In this document: one piece after another, positions 23,701 to 38,800 of the stretch
Layout of the letters: every line of letters begins with the position of its first letter
Position numbering within the stretch: position 1 is the stretch's first letter
Source: Brienomyrus brachyistius
Lineage: Eukaryota; Chordata; Actinopteri; Osteoglossiformes; Mormyridae
Direction: 5' to 3'
Assembly (NCBI RefSeq): GCF_023856365.1
Contig: NC_064554.1
Span: 8,795,001 to 8,859,000, forward strand
Length of the DNA: 64,000 nucleotides
Notes under the pieces: generated by a model
The model's database searches: none
The model's input: only the letters and a program-made list of their open reading frames with translations
Told to the model about the DNA's origin: nothing
Program-made: the position numbers and the translations under genes

Positions 23701-26700
23701 CAAAGGGGATGGCGGCCACCATGTCGATGAGGAACCAGCCCTTGAAGTAGTGCTGAGCGATGCGGCCCGGCTGGCTCACAACCTCGTCGTTGTGGTTGAC
23801 GTAGGTGGTGCGGAAGTTGATGAGGATGTCCACGATGAACATGACGTCCACCACTAGGTCCACTACGTTAAGCGGGTTACAGGTGTAGCCGCAGGTGCGC
23901 CGGCGCTCGTCCTCCTGCTCGTTGAGGAGGAAGGCGGCTGAGTAGGGCGTGAAGACAGCCGTGTAAATTACCAGCAGCAGGATGACCCAGTCCCACACCG
24001 CCTTGAAGGGACTGTAGTGCAGGATGGTCCACTTGTGGATGCGAGGAGCCTGCAGCTTGTACTCAGGCAGCACATCCGCTCCCAGCGACAGTACCTGTAG
24101 GGTGGCACCAGAGAGCCTCTTGTCAGATCATCAAAACAATGAGGGATACAAAAAGTCAAGGAACCACAGGAAAAACCGTCATCAGGCCGACGATCAAGCA
24201 TGGAAGTATGGCGTAATTGTTAGATTTACAAACAAAATGAACGCAGACCCTAAGCATTAGCTCTTCATTCATGATACCTCTAGCTCCAGTGAGGTAAAAC
24301 GGGGGTTTAATCGGGGAAAAATAGCAAAACACAGGACGCAAGTGCAGAGCCAAAGCAGCTCAGGGGACAGGTTCGGTGAGCAGCACAGCCGCGCGGTGCC
24401 GTGAAGGAGGAACCGTTCAGGCACTTCCTGGGGTAGGCGGGGAAGAACATGGTGTGCAGACGCACAGGCAGAGGAAGCCAGGACACCCCTACCGGGCTCA
24501 ATTCTAAGAAATGGGGCTGAACGATTTATAGATTTCAAATCGAAATCACAATAGGAAACAACGCGATTAGCAAATCGCAAAGGCTGCGATATAGGACATA
24601 CATTATACAGCAGGGTTTAATACTGTTGTGAGAACAGTTTTCCAAATTCATGCTGTGCTTCCTGTGTGGCAGTCATGCTCACCGATCAGAAGTGGCCCCA
24701 GACGACGGAGTATACGCCCACAAACGGCAAACACGTGAAACGCGAAGAATATGCTGCACTTTCTTCTTGCCGAGGTTATTTCAGAAAGGTCCTATCGTCA
24801 ATAAAACATCCTTATAACCACCAGCAATGACATACTTCAGCGTATCACACCTTTTGTTTTTGTTAATGGGCAGCTGCATTAGCGTAATCCATCAAAACAA
24901 CCGTGAGACAGTCAGTAATCCTCACAGCAGCGGAGTCTGTGACCCCCAGAAAAGCCGTAAAACCCATAATACAGTCGTGCTTATGTCATATGTTTTTGTG
25001 CTCATTGATTTAAGTATTGATTTCCATGAAATTAATCTTAATCCCACAACAGTAATAAAATAAAAGCCTCACTTTAACATAAATACTAAAGGAACAGATG
25101 GCTTTAATCGCTCTTACAGTTGGGTATGGCCACGTACAGTCTTATTATTTAGAAAAGACATTAAAAGGTGACGCATATAATGTTTTCTCATTTGTTTTGT
25201 ATTTGTCAGAGCAACAAGGCAAAGGAATGATAAGCCGCTTCAGTCGGAAACTGCATTTTACTTCTCATTTGAAATAAAAATGCAGGGTTTTTGCCAACTT
25301 TGGTCAGCTGCCTGGGGGATATTCCACGAAGCAGGTTTAAGGGAAAGTCTGACTTTCTTTAGTTACTTTCATGGAATACCCCCCTGGAGTGAGGCTTTTT
25401 GTTTGAGACGAGTCTGCACATATAAAAAATTATGTCGCGAATGAAATTGTAATCGCAATGTCTGCCAGAAAAATCGCGATTAGATATTTTCCCCAAATCA
25501 TCCAGCCCTACTAAGAAACATGTCGACTCATCACCACAGGGGGGGCCCAGCCTCCAAATACGATCATAAGCTGTGATAAAAGTGCAACATGTGACCATTG
25601 GGGTTTCATGGCTGCCTTCCTCACGCCAGCGTGGCCAGAAACAAGTGTCACAAATCTCTCTGATTTTCCATTTGCGGAGCCGCCCATTTCACACATCGAT
25701 TTGTCAGTTTGTGGGACAGCAGACTGTCCGGGAAACACAGGGGGAGAGAGAGACCGAAAGGGTGAAGGGCTGACGGAAGGGAGGGGAGAGCCTGACATTA
25801 AACACACAATAACCACTAAATCAGAAGAGTCATATAAAAGCTGGCAACCATGTAAACCATAACACGGCCGAGAAAAATACGGTCCATTTGTGGTCTTACA
25901 CAGCTCCCGTCAGGAGGGGAAAGCGACCGCATCCCACTGTTACCCCATAACATACAGATTTACATGCCAAAATATGCACTGCAGTGTGGGAAGGAGCTCT
26001 TCAATACTGAGTCTGAGCAGTCAAACACTGAATTTAGGTTTCGGTGCTTAAGAGGTTTGTAGCCTAAACGGAGAGGTGTTTACTCACTGCTTAGTGGTAA
26101 CAAATCACTAACAAACAGCCACTAGATTATACAAAGTAACTGCCTTGGCCACAGACAGTAAGCAGAGAGCTGTCACTGTAGGATAGGACTCTCTAATACA
26201 CCATGATGAAAACTTGCCCATATGATTAAGACTTTTCCCACCCCACCTAGGCACTCCCAGGCTGGATGAAGCTGGGCTGCACTCTGCAGTGGTGCTGGAC
26301 ACTGACCGGGATTATGACCAGAGCCTCCATGGTGAGGTGCTCCAGGGCATCTTGCTCGCCTACACAGCAACGGGGGCTGTCGCTGTGGCAGCCCATCTCC
26401 TCCATCGCCATTCCCACAGAGTGTGGCCCCCTAGCTTGGGGGGGGGTGGTGGCAGGTCTCTCACTGCAGACCACAGTCAAGTTCCTACATGCTCCCTGGA
26501 TGCCTGCCAGCACACTCACAGCTTTTATACCGCCTGACACACCATGTGACTTTGCCCCCTCCAATGAGTGAACTGCCCTGACTCCCTGACATGGGGGACG
26601 TTCCCAAGCCACCTTTATTCAAGAAGAGATGGACAGTGACAGCGATGTCAGATTTAGGAGTGGGGAATATACTCAAAGCCTCACATTTCAACTAAAACTC

Positions 26701-29700
26701 GAAGAAGGGAGGTTTAGAGATTTTGCCTTTTACATTTTAAATGTAAAATTTTAAACCCGTTCCACTGTAAGAGCAATAGGCTGTTCTGAGGGAATTTCCA
26801 GAATTGGACAGTAAAAATGCTGGCACCATCATTATTTATATGTTGGCTTCTGTCACAGGGACTCCCGTAAAAACACCTGACAGCCCTGGGGGGGGTGGGA
26901 GGGGGTAGTCAAGTCAACCCTCACTTTATATTTCAGCTATCATCAAAACGAAACCAGAGGGTTTATAAAATGCATAATATGATTTCATATTCACAGTCCA
27001 CATGTTATTCTCATAGGTAGCGGATTTACCAAAATATTCACAATGCCAATGTCTTGCGTGGCTGCTGGGGTGATATTGGTTCCCATAGCAACCACGTGGA
27101 GTGCAAGCAAGTCATTGGAGTTAGACTTCGGGAAAACAGATTGAGGGAGAGAGATGGAGAGATTATAATAGAAATATCCACGCTGGTGAGAAAACGTCTT
27201 CAGAGTGACCAGAAAAACTCTAGTGACAGCCAGTCTGTACATAACACACAATGCTACAAATACCAGAAATTTCACTGTTTAAGCCGTAATTGAAATACAT
27301 CACCTAGGGCCGGGTGATGACCAAAAACAAACAAGCGATATTGTAATTGAAAAATTTTGGAACAAATGATATTTATTATATACGTGGCACACATAGGCCA
27401 AATTAATTTTTTAGACAAAAGTATAGCATGAAAGCATGAAAAAAAATGATATACAGATATTACACCAAAAAGCCAATGTTAAAACTTCCAGATCAGGGTG
27501 GGGGGCATGAAATTATTGGTGTTTAGACTCTGTGGAAAACGACTGATCGGCAGTCCAGATTTAATTATAATTTAAATCATGTCATGGGCTGTCTGATTCT
27601 CAAACATTTTACACCTCGTTACCACCTCTAGATGCTCTTGGCACAACAACAATGTATTCCCCAGACTGTCCTGTCACCCCCCTGCTCCCCATCTAATCCC
27701 TACTCCTCCCACACCCCCATCCTCGATCTAGCTTCCATGCACTATATTTGGCCAGCATTTAATTTTTCAAACCGTCATGCCATCCATTATGTGTGGTTCT
27801 GTATATGGTATTTAGATGGAATTATTAAAAGCAACAGTATTCTGGTATCTTACTGTTTGGGGCAGGGTTCGCCCACAAGAAATTTTGCCACCGAAAAATA
27901 CCGTGATATACCGAAAATATTACCGTAATACCACCCAAGCCTAACCTACACACTCTCCCCACTTCTCCAAAAAATCTCTATTAAAGACCCTAACTTTGTG
28001 TGCCTTGTAGTCAGGTTTATCAAATCTCTGCCTGTTCTTTCACATGTCACTGACAAGGCTGCGTGATATGATGAAAATACCTCCTCGGTGAATTTTGCTT
28101 AGCTACCTATGATAAATTTTGCCGAGCTGGTGGCCTGCCAATGAATACGCTACATTGACGAAAGTGTTGGGACACCCCTCCAAAAATTCGAATTCAGGTG
28201 TTCCAATCCCCGGTTCCAAAACCATATATATTCTCCATACAGATAAAGACTACAAGGCTGAACTGAAAGTCACATCATAAATCTTTATTATGCTGCTTTG
28301 TGTGTAGCCTAAGGCCTGGTTCATACTTCCCGCTGATGTGGCTGTGAAGCGCCAGCACATCATACCGCCAGGCTATCCGCGATGCTGAATGTTCATGCTT
28401 CTTGTACCAACACACCTGGCAACCGTGTTCTACCTCATTAGGTCTACGGTACCACTGTACAGTAAAGCTTATGAAATATGCCATGGATGTTATATTTAAA
28501 TGTTTTCCCCTAAAACTAGCCATGCAATATGTGCTTAACAAAAACTTTTGTTAACTGGAGAACTGGGAACTGAACCCACAACACTACAGGTGCTCAGTGA
28601 CCATTTACTCAGTAAATTACAAGATGAAACAAATGCTCAAATATTAAATCCAAAATGGCTGCCGGTTTCAATCATCTATTTAGAGAATGAATCAGCTGTA
28701 CCACTTAACACAGCAGCCGAACCTATAGAAAAAACCTCTATCATACCATTATTCAGAGGGTGTGGTTTAGATCAGTTAATTAGTTAGGCAGTTAGTTAAT
28801 TAGTTAACAGTTAGGCTTCTGATCCCTGACTCCAATCCACCAGGGGGCACTGTCAGGGTACAGGGAACACCACAGACATTGGAGCTGACATCACAGTGCA
28901 GACATCACTGATACTGAGACAAGTCATGGCTCACTGAATCACACACACCTCTTGCTACATCTGCATGAAGTACTCTATGCACACACAGCTCACCCTTTTC
29001 ATTCATATGTACTTGCATGCATTTGCTAATAACATATTCTCAGATAACATGCTCAACGGGCTGCTTCACTTCATTTTTACTGAGACTGCAATGAAATGCT
29101 TGCGCTGGCACTGAAGGTACCAGCCTTCTCATATAAGCATTTAAAATCTTGTCACTCACGCAGCCAGCACTCTAAATCGTAGCCCCACTATGCATGAGGC
29201 TTTTTGCAAACCAACTTCAAAGGGAAGAATCCATTTCCAGGATGCATAAAAAAATAAAATGACAAACATACACAGCGAACCAAGGGGACCGTGTGGTTTT
29301 ACACGGTGCAGCCGTGGGGTTTCCCGGGCGGAACGCAGGTTTGGGGGAGAGCACACAGTCAGAATACTCACGGTCTCTGGGCCCAGATTCGCCCTGAAGC
29401 TCATGGCGGGTGTCCGAGCGACCAGGCACTGACTTTGTAGAGCTGCTGTGCTAACTGACAGCACTCGCGGGCTCCCCCCAGCAGACACACAGTCGCTGCA
29501 GCGACCGCCCCACAAGATAACGCGGGTCTCGTTTTGCATAGTATAAACGTGGGGATGTGTCGGGTCATATGTGTAATGGACACGTGAGGCCTGACTTCAC
29601 TCTGGGCCTGGCAGATCAGGATGGGTTGCAACCGAATTGGCCATCCCAGCAGAGATGCACACAGGTGGGGCACAGCCCGCAGTTCGAACTTTGCAGCCCA

Positions 29701-32595
29701 GAACGGCGCAGGCCTGGTTCCAAACCCCCCACACCCAGGTTCTTGCTGGCACTGTCTGTCTGTCACATGGCACGATACACAAGCGGCAGGGCGGTCAATG
29801 CCGGACAATCAATACCACACGCTGTACAGCAACAAATCAAAACCCAATTAGCCAGAAAGCCAACGTAAGCAGAAGCAACACACAGCCTGCGTTCCTGCGG
29901 TCCCACTGAACAACATCAAGTGGGTGGGGGGAGGGGTCCTCGCAGCTCATATACAGGAGGATGACTTCCGGGACACAAACCCCCAGCAACACTAACACTG
30001 ATCTCATGTCCAAGGCGCAGAACCGGACACCCTGGCACACGACTAACATACAACATTCACGCTTCATACGCTACCAGCAAACTTTATTCAGAAGTTTTTA
30101 ATTAAACTTTATTTACCATTTGTATAAGCATGAGTACATTAGGACACTTCTGGCTCTCTTTTAAGACGTGTGAATACATAGACGGGTGAGATTGAAGCTT
30201 GGGTTCAAAGCACAGGGTTAGCCATTTATCTGACACCCCTGGAGCATTTTTGCGGTGGGGGGGGATGGTTAAGGGGCTTGCTCAAGGGCCCAAAGGCAGT
30301 TTGACTATTCTGCTGAGCAAGGGATTTGAACTGGCAACCTTCCGCAAACAGGTATAGTTAGTGGTAGGCAAAATGACAATTTACTGCGAGCGGATGGAAT
30401 TGTAGCATTTCCGACTTATTTCAAGAATCACAATACAGCACTAATTAACAGTAATTAACCTACTACTGATTAAGAAAACTGCACTTACACTTGTTTCATC
30501 CTCTGCAGACATTTGTCTGAACTACACCACCAATCCAAGGCCTCACTTCCGAAACGACTGACCACAGAAGCTTTAACTATTGGCCTTTGGTTATACGTTG
30601 ACTCACTCCACACGTCTGATGCAAAAACGGCTAGACGGCCCCTGTCACACTGGACATTACCAAGGCCCACGTTCCTGCTCACCGTGGCAGGGCAGATGAC
30701 AGACAGCATTTAAAATAAATATTCTTCATAACTAGCAAACAAGCATCTCTTACAAACGCAAATATGCTTTAAAGGTTCTGGAAAGACTTCATTAGTAATG
30801 CTATCTCTTCTCTCTCTCTTTTTTAAGATACACAGAATGGTTACACTCAAATTTCACAGCTGGTATGGGGAGAAGTATATGAGGGGCTGCAGCAAAGCTG
30901 TTTGCTGCCTGGCAGAGCGTGACTTCGACAGCTGGGAGATTAAACGCTGTTAAGGACATCACTGAGTGACAAAAGTCCCTGTGATGTGCCCACAATGAGC
31001 CAACCACAGTGTCACTGTGCAGGGGTCGATTCTGGGCAGTGCACAAGCGAGAGAAGCCGAGCCTCAGATAACCTGACCCACTGCATGGCAATTTATACAT
31101 TATGACAGACCTGGCAGTCTACTACAGAATCAGGCCTGCCAGCTCTGATCAGATGGCTGGAGTGAGATTTTCAATTTGAGATAAATCTGCACACACATGC
31201 ACACGTACTTACCAGTGTTAATTTAGTTGATGGAAAATTTTCATCATAGTTATCGTCAACAACATTTATTTTCAGACTAAAACGAGACGGTAACTAAATG
31301 AAAATGATTTTACGAGGCCTAAGACTATGACGAAGTGTATTGACAATTTCTTCAACGTATAAAAATGAGATGAAAATAGCAAATTTTAGCTTCATAATGG
31401 AATAATATAGATTTGCCGATTTGCCCCCCCGTATGAGCGAGAGTCTGACAGTGTGAGTGTCACGCCAGATGTGTGAGGGTTGTCCACCCTGCAGGATCAA
31501 GAGGCACAGTGCAGTGGGTGGGGGTGTGACACTGCTAATCATGTACGCCATCAGCCCAGCCAGAGAGACGCGATGTCACGCTGCCACACCCATCTGACAG
31601 CAGGTGCCTCTCAGCCCCTTTCAGAATCATAGTATTACTACACTAATCATAAGAAATGAGTGCACTGAGGCCATGGCCCAGAAGGAAATGCGACAGCGTG
31701 TCAGAACAGTTAGGAGTCAGTTTGGATGTCATGCCATGCATGCTATGCAGGGGGGGGGGGTGGTGGGCGACGCCTGAGAAACCACAAGAGCCGCAGGTCG
31801 GGCAGAAGCCAGAGGCACATCAGCCGCTGGGGGCAACAGCTCTTCTCACACCCAGAGTGCAGCATGCTTGCAGAAGCCTCCCCAGGCAGGTGCACGCACA
31901 CGCACACGCACACGCACACGCACACGCTGAGCTCACTTTGATGAGCGCGCATGCCACTAGATCAGTGTTTCCCAACCGGGTCGGGAACGCCACAGACAGT
32001 CCATGTTTTTGTTTCCTCCCAGCTTCCTGCCAGACAGTCCACATTTCTGCTCCTACCGGGAGCTGGGAGGGAGCAAAAACTGGGACTGTCTGCAGGTTCC
32101 CGAGGACCAGATTGAGAAACACTGCACTAGACAGTTGCGGAGGGACTTCGGGGCTCTTTTGTGAACGCCTTGGCGTGTATCTGACTGACACAAGGTGTTT
32201 GTGACGCCTGAGCTCTGCAAAATAATACAGCCATCTGTGAACTACAGAGGGGCGCTGTCGGCGAGGCCCCACCTGCGTGACCTTCTCTGTCACGTTCTGT
32301 GTGCGGTCCTTCAGCTTGCTGGGCGCCAAGATCTCGATCTCAGCAGGCGAAGGAGGCCGCAGCCTCTCGTGGGCAAAGCTGAGCGTCACCTGCGGGATCT
32401 TGCTGATGGCGCGGTACCTCATCAGGTCCGAGTCCGATGTGGAGTTCGGAAGGCTTGGTCTCAGGTCTGTGGTGGGGTGGGGGACATGAGCAGAAGACCA
32501 GCCATAGCACAAATCTCCAATCACTCCACTTTTTCCACGGTTCTATTCAACTCACTTGGTGCTATGCCTATTACCATTTTTAAAGTATACCTGGA

Positions 32596-32648
<53 letters not shown>

Positions 32649-32845
32649 CACGTTGGGTAAACATATCCTAACTATGACAACCTTAACCCCCACCCTGCCC
32701 TAACCATAACCATAAGTAACCAACCCGAAAAAAAGAGTTTTTGCATTTGTAGTTTTTTCATAGCAGTCACTGATTTTTATAAAATAAAGTGATATTTATC
32801 ACGTTATGGGAACATTGTGTCCCCATAGGAATAGGTATACCCGCT

Positions 32846-32881
<36 letters not shown>

Positions 32882-35800
32882 CGGTATCAGGCTTACTGCT
32901 GCCAGACAGGGAGGTGCTGCCCCGGTAGGACCAGTCAGCCCTCATGCCCTCGATGTCGTCCAGTGAGGAGGCGCGACGGAGGCTCCGAACACTCTCATGG
33001 GAGCAGCTCCGGGGCAGGCCTGCTTCGTGGAAGGATCCGTTGGGGTCCAGGAGGCTCCGCGGGGACGGGCGGCCGGTGGGGGCCCCGCTGCGATCTGGCT
33101 CAATGAGGGCCTCAGTCTCCGACTGGACACAGCTCTCTTTGGAGGGGATGCGGAACTCCTTTAGAGGGACGTCCTCACTGCCAGGCTGGGCAACGGGAGT
33201 GGCGGGGGGGTTGGGAGACGAGAAGTCAGTCAACGAGGATGGGGGGGGGGGCTGCCATATGGGCTGCCATTACACAGAGATAACAACAACAGGCTTAAAG
33301 CAGACTGTCAAGATCATACCACAACATCAAGAAAATACCCTCCATGTTCCATCTGTTTAAGTTGATCTGATACTGCTGCTTCCGGTCTTGCAGATTCAGG
33401 TCCAGGCTGTTTATTCAACTTAATTCAAATTATTATTATATAGCGCCTTTCACAACAAAGTTGTCCCTTTACAGGGTTGCTTTACAGGGTTTACAGGGTG
33501 CTTTACAGGGTTGTGTTGTGATACTTACAACATAAAGTAGAGGGAGATACAGAATGGGAAAGAAGTAAGGAAAGAATTGAATAAAGAAAGAGGGAAGCCA
33601 GAAGACAACGGAGGAGTGGAAACAAAAACTCTGGGGGTCCAAGGTTAACTGGCTGCCCACCCCCCCCTGGGCATACTAACATCATTGAAAACATATTAAT
33701 TCTCATTACTTCCCTTTACGCTTCATCTAAGATCTGGATAGAGATACAAATTGTAGCACAGGATGGACCTGTGAGCCTGCAACCCATCCCAGGAAGCAGG
33801 GGATACGCTGGAGGGGACCTCCCAGAGGGACACCAGACCACCACAGGGTACATAGGTACATGTCCCAGATGAATGCCAGATTACCACAGGGTACATAGGT
33901 ACATGTCCCAGAGGGACACCAGATCGCCATAGGGTACATAGGTACATGTCCCAGATGAATGCCAGATTACCACAGGGTACATAGGTACATGTCCCAGATG
34001 AATGCCAGATTACCACAGGGTACATAGGTACATGTCCCAGATGAATGCCAGATTACCACAGGGTACATAGGTACATGTCCCAGAGGGACACCAGATCGCC
34101 ATAGGGTACATAGGTACATGTCCCAGAGGGACACCAGACCACCACAGGGTACATAGGTACATGTCCCAGAGGGACACCAGATCGCCATAGGGTACATAGG
34201 TACATGTCCCAGATGAATGCCAGATCACCACAGGGTACATAGGTACATGTCCCAGAGGGACACCAGACCACCACAGGGTACATAGGTACATGTCCCAGAT
34301 GAATGCCAGATTACCACAGGGTACATAGGTACATGTCCCAGAGGGACACCAGATCGCCATAGGGTACATAGGTACATGTCCCAGATGAATGCCAGATTAC
34401 CACAGGGTACATAGGTACATGTCCCAGATGAATGCCAGATTACCACAGGGTACATAGGTACATGTCCCAGATGACTGCCAGATTACCACAGGGTACATAG
34501 GTACATGTCCCAGAGGGACACCAGATCGCCATAGGGTACATAGGTACATGTCCCAGAGGGACACCAGACCACCACAGGGTACATAGGTACATGTCCCAGA
34601 GGGACACCAGATCGCCATAGGGTACATAGGTACATGTCCCAGATGAATGCCAGATCACCACAGGGTACATAGGTACATGTCCCAGAGGGACACCAGACCA
34701 CCACAGGGTACATAGGTACATGTCCCAGATGAATGCCAGATTACCACAGGGTACATAGGTACATGTCCCAGAGGGACACCAGATCGCCATAGGGTACATA
34801 GGTACATGTCCCAGATGAATGCCAGATTACCACAGGGTACATAGGTACATGTCCCAGATGAATGCCAGATTACCACAGGGTACATAGGTACATGTCCCAG
34901 ATGAATGCCAGATTACCACAGGGTACATAGGTACATGTCCCAGAGGGACACCAGATCGCCATAGGGTACATAGGTACATGTCCCAGAGGGACACCAGACC
35001 ACCACAGGGTACATAGGTACATGTCCCAGAGGGACACCAGATCGCCATAGGGTACATAGGTACATGTCCCAGAGGGACACCAGACCACCACAGGGTACAT
35101 AGGTACATGTCCCAGAGGGACGCCAGACCGCCATAGGGTACATAGGTACATGTCCCAAAGGGACGCCAGACCGCCATAGGGTACATAGGTACATGTCCCA
35201 GATGAACGCCAGACCACCATAGGATACATAGGTACATGTCCCAGAGGGACACCAGATCGCCATAGGGTACATAGGTACATGTCCCAGAGGGACGCCAGAC
35301 CGCCATAGGGTACATAGGTACATGTCCCAAAGGGACGCCAGACCGCCATAGGGTACATAGGTACATGTCCCAGAGGGACACCAGATCACCACAGGGTACA
35401 TAGGTACATGTCCCAGAGGGACGCCAGACCACCATAGGGTACATAGGTACATGTCCCAGAGGGACGCCAGACCACCATAGGGTACATAGGTACATGTCCC
35501 AGAGGGACGCCAGATCACCATAGGGTACATAGGTACATGTCCCAGATGAACGCCAGACCATCACAGGGTACATAGGTACATGTCCCAGAGGGACGCCAGA
35601 TCGCCATAGGGTACATAGGTACATGTCCCAGAGGGACGCCAGATCGCCATAGGGTACATAGGTACATGTCCCAGAGGGACGCCAGACCGCCATAGGGTAC
35701 ATAGGTACATGTCCCAGAGGGACGCCAGACCGCCATAGGGTACATAGGTACATGTCCCAGAGGGACGCCAGACCGCCATAGGGTACATAGGTACATGTCC

Positions 35801-38800
35801 CAGAGGGACGCCAGACCGCCATAGGGTACATAGGTACATGTCCCAGAGGGACGCCAGACCGCCATAGGGTACATAGGTACATGTCCCAGAGGGACGCCAG
35901 ACCGCCATAGGGTACATAGGTACATGTCCCAGAGGGACGCCAGACCGCCATAGGGTACATAGGTACATGTCCCAGAGGGACGCCAGATCGCCATAGGGTA
36001 CATAGGTACATGTCCCAGAGGGACGCCAGACCGCCATAGGGTACATAGGTACATGTCCCAGAGGGACACCAGTCCGCCATAGGGTACATAGGGACATGTC
36101 CTGGAGGCTTCAGGTTTTGAACTTTATGTGGAACACAGACACGCTAGAGATGCAATTTAGGCTTATATATACTAAACCATCCACTTCTGGACAGAAGCAT
36201 CAGAGATGCAGAAAAGCACAGGAAGTACATAGGAATCAAATCCAGGCTTTGTGAGAACACACTGAGACTAAAGTAGTGATAATGCACAATGTGGTCATGT
36301 TTTGGTACTTTTGACACCTTATACTATACATAGTTTGAAGTGTTAAGTTTTCCTGCCAGTATTCAATCCCTTTTTTGAAGTGCTCACTGCTGTCTGGAAC
36401 AGAGGGGCAAGCGGTGTCATGTAGGCCCCACCCATCCAGATCTGCTGTCCTGTAGTGTCTGTTCCTGTCTGAACATTTTATCTTTTACGTGTTGTTATAC
36501 GTCTACAGCAGTGGTTTACATCATGTCAAGAAAAGTGTTCGATGTTATCATTCCCGGCTGGCAGCACAGGACCTCCTGTTTCACACAGTGTTCCCTAACC
36601 CCATCCTGACGGACCGCCACATGGTCCATGTTTTTGCTCCCTCCCAGTTCCCAGAGCAAAAACGTGGACTGTCTGGGGCTCCCCAAGAATCGGACTGAGA
36701 AATACGGCTTTTAAGGCTGATGGGCCCCCATGTGCATGCTGGTGGGGCTACATAGGTGTGGTCAGCTCACCTGCAGGTAGTCCACCACCACGCCCTCAAA
36801 CTGGTCCTTGGGCTGGGAGGCTCGGCGCAGCGAGATGGCCCGCAGAGACGGCAGACTCATCCTCAGCCGGTGCCTCTGACCTGGGGTTGCAGTGAGTGCA
36901 GGCGTGACGTCAGTGGCTGGGGACATGCACATGACTACAGGCACGTTACAAACATTGGCAGCATGCCTGTAGTATCTCGTGCATGTGCACAAAATGCACA
37001 TTGCTGTCTTTATCAGGACTCCCAGCATGCTCCTTTCAGTGAAATTGTTACTGTATCTTAACATAACCCAAAACCCAAAAGCTTGGGAATTGACATCCGA
37101 TTGACCCATAACATCTGGGTTAAAAAAAAAACACCATTAAGTGATACCATGGAGATACAAGATCTTTCAGAGATACCAACCGGTCCGGATCCAGCCCTGG
37201 GCTATGTGCTGCCTGAGCCCCCCCTTCCTCAGCGATGTGTCAAGCAGCTCCTGGAAGTTGAGTATGAACATGATGACTGTTCCCTCCTCACTCTTCACCG
37301 GAACCACGTCCACCATGCAGGGTAGGCAGGTCCCTGTGGGAGGACAGCCAAACAGTCCTGAGAGCCGGCTATCTGCCCATACACTGTAGGCTGGGCCGCA
37401 GGGACACTAACAGAGGCAGGCCCCATGCCCGTTCACAACAGAGCAGCTTTGCATTCAATCAATCAGATCCCAAAATGACAACATTCCTGCTTTTTTAATA
37501 GACCAAATTTGACTAGCAAGCAACTGGACGGATAGATTTTGAATCTCTGTGCCACCGTGTCTACAGATATCCTTGCAATCTCCTTGCCACAGGCAAAAGT
37601 AGAACCAAATATGAAGGCAATTTTCTGCATTTTATTCTATTCTCAGATCCTAGAAACCCTGTAATGTACACAGGCTGGCAGCTAAAGAAGAACAGTAACC
37701 GTGATTGGTGGAAATGAGTCTCACAGTAGATATTGGATTAAACTAAAGTTTCCCTGTATGTGGGGTCCTGATGGTCCAAAATGAGCATGAACTACCATCC
37801 ACGGGGTACTGAGCCACCCTCCCCACACCGACAGGTGGGAACCTGACCCAGGACCTGAAAAGGTCATTTGCATACCATGCCGTCCCTCACTTATGCTGTT
37901 CCATATTCAAAAGCTTTACAATCACCCCTCCATTATGGCCCCAGCCCCGGAACCAGCCGATTTTAGTTTTGTTTGAAGAAGCCTTGTAAGCAGTAATAAA
38001 AGGCTGCCCTTTAAAGGCTATAAAGTCCAGATGGGTGAATTAGTGTATCTGACAGGCAGAGCTGGGGACCTGCTGCAGCCCGTAATCCCACCAAGAGCGA
38101 TGACACCCCCCGTCCCCACCCCCCTCCCCCCGTAACCTCGCATGATGAGCAAACACATGCATCCACTGAGGTGTGGAGATGCCTAAAATACAAGCAGGCT
38201 GGAAAACCTGGAACCTGACAGAATGTTTAACTACTTCAGACTCTTAAAGCTGGCAGGGGAAACAGGGCTGAAGACCCACGACAGGTGGGATTAACCTGCT
38301 TGGCCAGGCAGAGACACTCTTACCCTGCTTTCCACTTAAAAGCCTTTGAAGTGGGTTGGGGGGGGGGGGGTCTTCAGAGGAATATTAAAAGGCCAGACGG
38401 CATGGCCATGGGAGGCTGACCCCTAAGACACCCTCCTTTCAGTCAGAGATTAGAGGAAGACACGCTTTCCTCAGCTCCTGGCTTTACTCTATCATGAAAA
38501 AGGCCAAAAATAACTCAATCCATCGGGATGGAGGGGGTCATGTACCAGGCACTGACCACTGACTTCAGCAGTTGCCTTTCAGTATTCGATTTAGCTGCTT
38601 ATTTTGGAGTCTGCATCTTCATTCACGCCCCACCAGCGGTCGGTACTTGGACGTAACAAAACGCAGCTTGCGGTCGCTTTTTATTCTGCAGGAGAATGTG
38701 AACAGGTCATCGTGGCCAAACGACAGGACGTCCTCTGTCCAGCACACGTCACGGAGGTGGGGGTCCGTACTTCAGTACCTTTCTGGTGCACAGGTGCCCT

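Noticed and set aside
26247..26612. Overlapping open frames on both strands around 26.3-26.6 kb
   Set aside because: GC-rich patch of intron 6 with no splice signals of its own, no recognised motif, and competing frames; a retrogene remnant cannot be excluded but is unsupported.
34827..36089. 420-codon minus-strand open frame rich in Cys/Trp
   Set aside because: Pure 43-bp minisatellite inside kcnh6 intron 4; neighbouring frames are equally open.
20998..36100. Regular arrays resembling CRISPR
   Set aside because: Units are head-to-tail with no unique spacers, in a vertebrate intron, and there are no cas genes.
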